Position numbers and translations under genes: made by a program. A model generated the notes under the pieces. That model did no database searches and was not told where the DNA came from. It saw only the letters and a program-made list of their open reading frames with translations. Shown one piece after another: positions 28,781 through 29,124 of a DNA stretch of 29,124 nt (positions within the stretch are counted from its first letter, which is position 1; each line of letters opens with the position of its first letter). The DNA lies in IMG/VR virus record IMGVR_UViG_3300046516_001926, positions 1 to 29,124 of that record; one strand, 5' to 3'. Source of the stretch: a virus.

Positions 28781-29124
28781 TCAGGTCCACTCGTCGACGA
28801 TGATGGCGCCGGGCCCACCCGGGCCGCCCGTGATGCTCGTGTTGTCCGCCGTCCCGGAGGTCCCCCCGGCCCCGAAGCCCGCCGGGGCGGAGGGGACGAC
28901 GTTGATCGAGGCCCGGGGGGCCGGACAGCCGAGGACCGAGCCGGCCCCGATCCCGGGGAAGCCGAGGCCACCGGCCGAGGTGCTGTAGATGAGGCCGTTC
29001 ATCCCGACGAAGCCCGTCTGGGGGACCGTCGCCGGGGTGGATCCGGCCTGGGGATTCCCACCCGCGGCCCAGCCGACCTGTCCGCTCTGGCCCCCGGCCC
29101 CGCCGCCGACCCCGCCCTTGGCCA
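28781..29124 (-). CDS. Glycine-rich tail fibre/adhesin C-terminus, 5' end outside window
   Basis: The leftward frame is open from the right edge to a TGA at 28781, so only the last ~113 residues are visible; an internal ATG at 29002 is probably not the start. The visible part is Gly-rich (KGGVGGGAGGQSG, GFPGIGAGS, GFGAGGTSG) and ends with GGPGGPGAIIVDEWT. This matches the glycine-rich receptor-binding ends of phage fibres and adhesins, whose loops vary between strains. It is followed after 18 bases by the 340-residue fibre-like gene. Confidence 0.62.
   Translation of the reverse strand, partial: AKGGVGGGAGGQSGQVGWAAGGNPQAGSTPATVPQTGFVGMNGLIYSTSAGGLGFPGIGAGSVLGCPAPRASINVVPSAPAGFGAGGTSGTADNTSITGGPGGPGAIIVDEWT

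Overview
The window is a piece of a tailed double-stranded DNA phage genome. The parts seen (HK97-type packaging and head genes, a podovirus-type nozzle protein, very large low-complexity internal virion proteins, no tail tape measure or sheath) best fit a short-tailed (podovirus) particle. The DNA is very GC-rich, with G/C in most third codon positions and heavy use of CGG and AGG for Arg. Coding is almost gapless, and most neighbours are joined by ATGA, GTGA or TGATG overlaps. This suggests a high-GC bacterial host, but nothing names one. I saw no integrase, tRNA, CRISPR or IS. The longest gene-free stretch is about 135 bases (14581-14715).

Layout. (1) 1-6763, leftward: candidate small terminase, TerL, portal, scaffold and major capsid protein (cut by the window's left edge). 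(2) 6769-11586, leftward: about a dozen small genes, mostly unrecognised, in one coupled operon. It includes a ribbon-helix-helix (RHH) protein, a GT2-like glycosyltransferase, a GNAT-like protein and a two-TM holin-like protein. (3) 11645-13442, leftward: an unknown 216-residue protein and a plasmid-type AEP/PriCT primase-replicase whose reading frame has no proper stop. (4) 13509-15732, rightward: an RHH protein, an HTH/GIY-YIG fusion, a small beta-rich protein, an endonuclease VII and an orphan, with one leftward HTH gene at 14233-14580. (5) 15762-29124, leftward: coiled-coil membrane protein, LamG-like virion protein, three large internal-virion-type proteins (one with S74-like motifs), nozzle-like protein, fibre-like protein and a glycine-rich fibre end cut by the right edge.

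If the genome is circular or permuted, leftward transcription past the capsid gene would lead, through sequence outside the window, into the tail block at the right end. The early/replication region lies between the two virion blocks, around a divergent control point at 13443-13508.

The most unusual points are: the replicase frame running on through all of the next gene; the identical TAGTTATCC element two bases before the start codons of both RHH genes, with no Shine-Dalgarno; a perfect DnaA box beside an AT-rich inverted repeat next to the rep gene; and three Ser-x4-Lys motifs in a virion protein with an S74-like chaperone end. Together the rep, RHH and DnaA-box features hint at plasmid-like replication (a possible phage-plasmid). 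That is inference.
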